64,000 bases of DNA, from assembly GCF_963931675.1 (NCBI RefSeq), contig NZ_OZ007039.1:2579806-2643805 (forward strand). The letters are read 5' to 3'. Of this stretch, positions 61,197 to 64,000 are shown piece by piece. Source of the DNA: an uncultured Alistipes sp. (GTDB lineage: Bacteria > Bacteroidota > Bacteroidia > Bacteroidales > Rikenellaceae). The first letter of the stretch is position 1. The number at the start of each line of letters is the position of its first letter. The notes under the pieces were generated by a model that was not told where the DNA came from, ran no database searches, and was given only the letters and a program-made list of their open reading frames with translations. Both the position numbers and the translations under genes were made by a program.

Positions 61197-61607
61197 ATGC
61201 AATACGCGAAACTTGAAAACGGATATTTGATCCCGGCCCCCGGCGAGGTACGGCAGGGCGGGATGGTCATCATGAACCCAGGGCCGGAAATCCTCGGCCC
61301 GCTCGGATACAAGCCCGTGGAATATGCGGAGCGCCCGGAAGTCTCGACCCCGGGCAACGAACTTCGAGAGGCCTACACCGACGAAGGCGATCGCATCACG
61401 GTGACATGGGAGGAATTCTCCCCGGAACCGGCGCCGGAACCCTCATACGAGGAGCAGGTCGTCACCTTGATCCGCGAACGCTACTCGACCGATGACGAAC
61501 TGGCAATCCTCCGCCAGCGGGAGACGAAACCGGAGGAGTTCAAAGCCTACGACGACTATTGCGAGGCGTGCAAAGCGAATGTGAAACAGAAACTCGGCAT
61601 CGTATGA
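61197..61607 (+). CDS. Tail fibre chaperone/assembly-like protein
   Basis: A 136-aa protein, MQYAKLENGYLIPAPGEVRQGGMVIMNPGPEILGPLGYKPVEYAERPE, a start seen in many Bacteroidetes phage proteins downstream of receptor-binding genes. The C-terminal helical segment is EEQVVTLIRERYSTDDELAILRQRETKPEEFKAYDDYCEACK. It is probably an assembly factor, by position. It overlaps the next gene by ATGA. Confidence 0.65.
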   Translation: MQYAKLENGYLIPAPGEVRQGGMVIMNPGPEILGPLGYKPVEYAERPEVSTPGNELREAYTDEGDRITVTWEEFSPEPAPEPSYEEQVVTLIRERYSTDDELAILRQRETKPEEFKAYDDYCEACKANVKQKLGIV

Positions 61608-61876
61608 AACGAATCTTCGATAAGATCGTCGGCTGGTTGAACAGCATCCCGGCCGACAAGTACAGGCACTTCGCCGTAGGAACGGCCGTTGCGGCGGTTG
61701 TCCTGCTGGCTGTGGCGTTGTTCGTTCCCAAATGGCTGGCGCTGGCAGCGTCGGTCGTCACCGTAGCCGTGGCGGCTGTCGGCAAGGAGAAGGCCGACGC
61801 CAAGGCGGATCCCTGCGATATTGTGGCCACTCTCTGCGGAGGCGCCGTCGTGTGGATAACGTATTTAATCGGATAA
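61604..61876 (+). CDS. Small membrane protein, holin candidate
   Basis: A 90-aa protein with a DKYRHFAVG motif near residues 15-23 and two to three hydrophobic helices (about 22-43, 46-58 and 75-89). DKxxHFxVG is found in small membrane proteins of the YfiM/DUF2279-like type. Location just before the lysis genes suggests holin or envelope-related function. Not proven. Confidence 0.6.
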   Translation: MKRIFDKIVGWLNSIPADKYRHFAVGTAVAAVVLLAVALFVPKWLALAASVVTVAVAAVGKEKADAKADPCDIVATLCGGAVVWITYLIG

Positions 61877-61880
61877 AGAT

Positions 61881-62489
61881 ATGGAAGTGGATGCCGGACA
61901 AATTACGAGCGTAGCGAAAGGAATCAGTGATTTAGGAATGATGGCCGTGACGGCAGGAGTGTTTCTCCTGCTGTCTATGGGGCTGATGATTTCGTGCTTC
62001 GTATGGTTCAAATCGCTAATCAATGGTATCATAAACGACAACAGAGGCGCGATGCAGGAGTTGTTGGATGAAACTCGCGCGCAGAATGAGAAGTTGACAG
62101 ATATATCGGAGGGACTTCGCCCTGAAACCCAGTTGCGAATCAAGAACACTGCCAATGTGTTCTTCGATCTGGCTGTCGAGAAGGTGTGCCGAATCATTAA
62201 GAAGGTTCGGGAGGAGAATCATATTGTCGACCACGAAGCGACAGCGGCAAAGATCAGAACGCTTTTGCACAACATCCACGAAGATCGGAATACGCGATTC
62301 GAAAGCTATACCTATCGAGGTCGGAAACTGTCCGAATATACGGATATCGCATGGGTTGAGAAGGTCGCCTCTGTTGTCGAGGATGAGATCTACAATTCGG
62401 CCGGGCCAAATAACGGGCGGGCATACACGAATGTGAAGGCCGCCTATGACGATATTAAACTCGATTTCTATAAAAGACTGAACCGTTAA
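61881..62489 (+). CDS. Membrane-anchored phage protein of unknown function
   Basis: A 202-aa protein with one N-terminal membrane helix (about 20-45, MMAVTAGVFLLLSMGLMISCFVWF) followed by a long soluble helical domain (NDNRGAMQELLDETRAQNEKLTDI..., VEKVCRIIKKVREENHIVDHEATAAKIRTLLHNI). AT-richer than the tail genes. A lysis-related role is suggested by position only. Confidence 0.6.
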   Translation: MEVDAGQITSVAKGISDLGMMAVTAGVFLLLSMGLMISCFVWFKSLINGIINDNRGAMQELLDETRAQNEKLTDISEGLRPETQLRIKNTANVFFDLAVEKVCRIIKKVREENHIVDHEATAAKIRTLLHNIHEDRNTRFESYTYRGRKLSEYTDIAWVEKVASVVEDEIYNSAGPNNGRAYTNVKAAYDDIKLDFYKRLNR

Positions 62490-62502
62490 ACAAAATAAAG
62501 CT

Positions 62503-62691
62503 ATGACAAGGACAACGAAGAAGATTATGATTATCGCGGCCGCCGCGGTGGCGCTGGTTATCGTGTTCAACCTGTTGCCGAACGGCATCCGCATCGCCTC
62601 GACGATCTCTGCAGGCGTCGGATTTGTGGCCGGAATCGTCGCCAAAGTGTGGTATGACCACGAAACACAAAAGAAGGAGATCGAGGTATGA
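62503..62691 (+). CDS. Small two-helix membrane protein, holin candidate
   Basis: A 62-aa protein. Two membrane helices (about 7-24 and 30-48) with a basic N-terminus (MTRTTKKIMII) and charged C-terminus (YDHETQKKEIEV), directly upstream of and overlapping the amidase by ATGA. This is the classical location and topology of a class II holin. Confidence 0.6.
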   Translation: MTRTTKKIMIIAAAAVALVIVFNLLPNGIRIASTISAGVGFVAGIVAKVWYDHETQKKEIEV

Positions 62692-63290
62692 AAATACTCC
62701 TGGATAACGGACACGGCGAGGATACGCCCGGCAAGTGCTCGCCCGTTTGGCCGGACGGGTCACGCCTGCGCGAGTATGAGTTTGCCCGGGACATCGTGCG
62801 CCGGATCTTCGATCGGCTGCACGCCCGAGGTGTCGTGGCGGAGATCATCGTCCCCGAGCGCCGGGATGTGCCGCTGTACGTGAGGGCCAACCGGGTGAAC
62901 GGCATCTGCGACGTCGCCGGGAAGTCGAACTGCCTGCTGGTGTCGGTCCATGCCAACGCCGGAGGCGGTACCGGCTGGGAGGCCCACACCTATCTGGGCG
63001 ATTCGATGTCGGACCGCTATTCGGCCATTTTCTACGAGAAGGCCGAGGAGGCGTTCGGCAGGGAGTGGAAGATCCGGAAGGGAAGCGCCGATCCCGCGGA
63101 TCCCGATTGGGACAGCAACTTCGCGATCCTGCGCGACACGAAGTGCCCGGCGGTGCTGACCGAGAACTTCTTCATGGACACGGAGCGCGACTGCCTGTTC
63201 CTGCTCTCGGAGGAGGGCCGCGAGCGGATCGCCGCGATGCACGTCGATGCGATCATGGCCTGCATCGACTATCACCAAACCCAAAGCTGA
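62688..63290 (+). CDS. N-acetylmuramoyl-L-alanine amidase (Amidase_3), endolysin
   Basis: A 200-aa zinc amidase. Ligands/catalysis: His9 in LLDNGHGEDTPGK, Glu29 in LREYEFARDIV, His88 in LLVSVHANAGGGTGWEAHTY and catalytic Glu159 in VLTENFFMD. No signal peptide, so it relies on a holin for access to peptidoglycan. No separate cell-wall-binding domain. It ends the holin-lysin pair. Confidence 0.92.
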   Translation: MKILLDNGHGEDTPGKCSPVWPDGSRLREYEFARDIVRRIFDRLHARGVVAEIIVPERRDVPLYVRANRVNGICDVAGKSNCLLVSVHANAGGGTGWEAHTYLGDSMSDRYSAIFYEKAEEAFGREWKIRKGSADPADPDWDSNFAILRDTKCPAVLTENFFMDTERDCLFLLSEEGRERIAAMHVDAIMACIDYHQTQS

Positions 63291-63291
63291 C

Positions 63292-63735
63292 ATGAGACGG
63301 ATCTACTACAACAACAGACTGGCAAAGATGCTTCTCGCAAAGAACTTCGACACCTCGATGCTCTTCGGGACGATCTGCACGAAGCACGCCGAGGCGGATC
63401 CGCTCTCCGAGCGGGTGAAGCGCCACGAGAGCATTCATTGCGAGCAGTACTGGGAGATGACGGTGGCGGCGTTCCTCGTGGCCGTGGTGCTGCAGATCGT
63501 GTTCGGCGGCGGCTGGTGGTTCGTGGCCGTGCCGTTCGTCTACTACGCGATCTACTTCCTGGAGGCGGCGATCACCTGGGCGATACGCCTCTGCACCCAC
63601 GGATGGCGGGAGGCGTTCGACCGGGCCTATACGAACTCGATGTTCGAACAGGAGGCCCGGGACTGGGAGAGCGTCCCGGGTTATGTCGAATCGAGGCCGT
63701 TGTGGGCTGTCCTGCATTACTTCGGACGGATATGA
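63292..63735 (+). CDS. Membrane protein with HExxH motif in the lysis cassette
   Basis: A 147-aa protein. His45-Glu46-Ser-Ile-His49 sits in RVKRHESIHCEQYWEMT, immediately before two membrane helices (about 56-73 and 75-98), and a possible third ligand lies in FEQEARDWE (Glu119 or Glu121). The arrangement resembles small gluzincin-like membrane metalloproteases. I recognise it as a common uncharacterised Bacteroides phage protein. ATG 63292 was chosen, 2 nt past the amidase stop. Confidence 0.65.
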   Translation: MRRIYYNNRLAKMLLAKNFDTSMLFGTICTKHAEADPLSERVKRHESIHCEQYWEMTVAAFLVAVVLQIVFGGGWWFVAVPFVYYAIYFLEAAITWAIRLCTHGWREAFDRAYTNSMFEQEARDWESVPGYVESRPLWAVLHYFGRI

Positions 63736-64000
63736 GCCGCTGGGTAACAACTGCGATTGCTTTGGCCGCCACCTTCCTCGGAGGGTGGTGGCTGGGACAG
63801 CGCATGGTCCGGCCAGAGGTCGTCGAGCGGGTGCGGGTCGATACGGTGTTCTACGAACGGCCGAAGCCGTTCGCGGTGACGGAGCGCCCGGTGGCGGTGA
63901 ATGTGCCGCGGATGCTGTTCGCTCCGTCCGACACGGTGGAGCGGACAATCGTCGTCGGCGACAGTGTCCAGATAACGGTCACGGAGCGCACGCTGGAGTA
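63732..64000 (+). CDS. Spanin-like membrane protein (cut by window end)
   Basis: 89 codons are visible. An N-terminal membrane anchor (TTAIALAATFLGGWWLGQ) is followed by a Val/Arg/Glu-rich extracytoplasmic segment (PEVVERVRVDTVFYERPKPFAVTERPVAV). Position after the amidase and topology fit an i-spanin/Rz-like protein of Bacteroidetes phages. It overlaps the upstream gene by 4 nt. The 3' end is beyond the window. Confidence 0.55.
   Translation, partial: MSRWVTTAIALAATFLGGWWLGQRMVRPEVVERVRVDTVFYERPKPFAVTERPVAVNVPRMLFAPSDTVERTIVVGDSVQITVTERTLE

Overview
The window looks like a chromosomal segment of a GC-rich Bacteroidales bacterium, most plausibly Alistipes or another Rikenellaceae. This is inferred from the SusC/SusD pair driven by an ECF sigma/FecR switch, TAnnTTTG-type -7 promoter elements, a PPi-type phosphofructokinase, many LxxxC lipoproteins, and an rSAM/lipoprotein pair. 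No 16S gene is present to fix the taxon.

Region 1 (1-14205, all minus strand) is one regulated outer-membrane uptake locus. Its order of transcription is ECF sigma factor, FecR anti-sigma, STN-carrying SusC, SusD, DUF4843 lipoprotein, PKD-like lipoprotein, then two paralogous DUF5117-type metalloproteases. The last of these has lost its whole zinc site and runs off the left edge. The gene set suggests capture and processing of a peptide or protein substrate rather than a glycan. Region 2 (14531-33695) is core and accessory chromosome: a C11 protease lipoprotein with a DUF4919 gene, dapA, ligA, purA, an etfB-etfA-acyl-CoA dehydrogenase operon, thioredoxin-fold and other lipoproteins, rubrerythrin, YtxH/holin-like envelope genes, a SLOG protein, PPi-PFK, a cold-shock protein, the rSAM/lipoprotein pair and tRNA-Pro(CGG). 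A tandem structured RNA repeat sits between purA and etfB. Region 3 (34041-35267) is a lipoprotein with the motifs of a GT80 sialyltransferase.

Region 4 (about 35450 to beyond 64000) is a siphovirus-type prophage. Its left end is a 42-nt 3' fragment of tRNA-Pro(UGG), which marks an attachment site; the intact tRNA should lie past the right edge. A leftward lysogeny operon (S24 repressor, DUF4236, YbjQ-like lipoprotein, HsdR-N nuclease) diverges from a rightward early promoter overlapped by three dyad operators. The early region carries small DNA-binding proteins, a HAD phosphatase, a replication protein whose gene contains seven iterons at 11-bp spacing followed by an AT-rich stretch (a candidate phage origin), a tRNA-like element, a D12 adenine methylase, YopX, HNH and a tyrosine recombinase. 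The late region follows HK97 order: TerS(P27), TerL, portal, protease, capsid, connectors, tail tube, frameshifted tail chaperone, tape measure, tail/host-recognition proteins, membrane/holin candidates, amidase, a membrane HExxH protein and a truncated spanin-like gene.

Five homopolymer tracts of exactly nine G/C lie in the chromosomal part. One is inside susC and one is in a promoter spacer, so phase variation is possible. All family names come from reading motifs and overall sequence; no database search was run.
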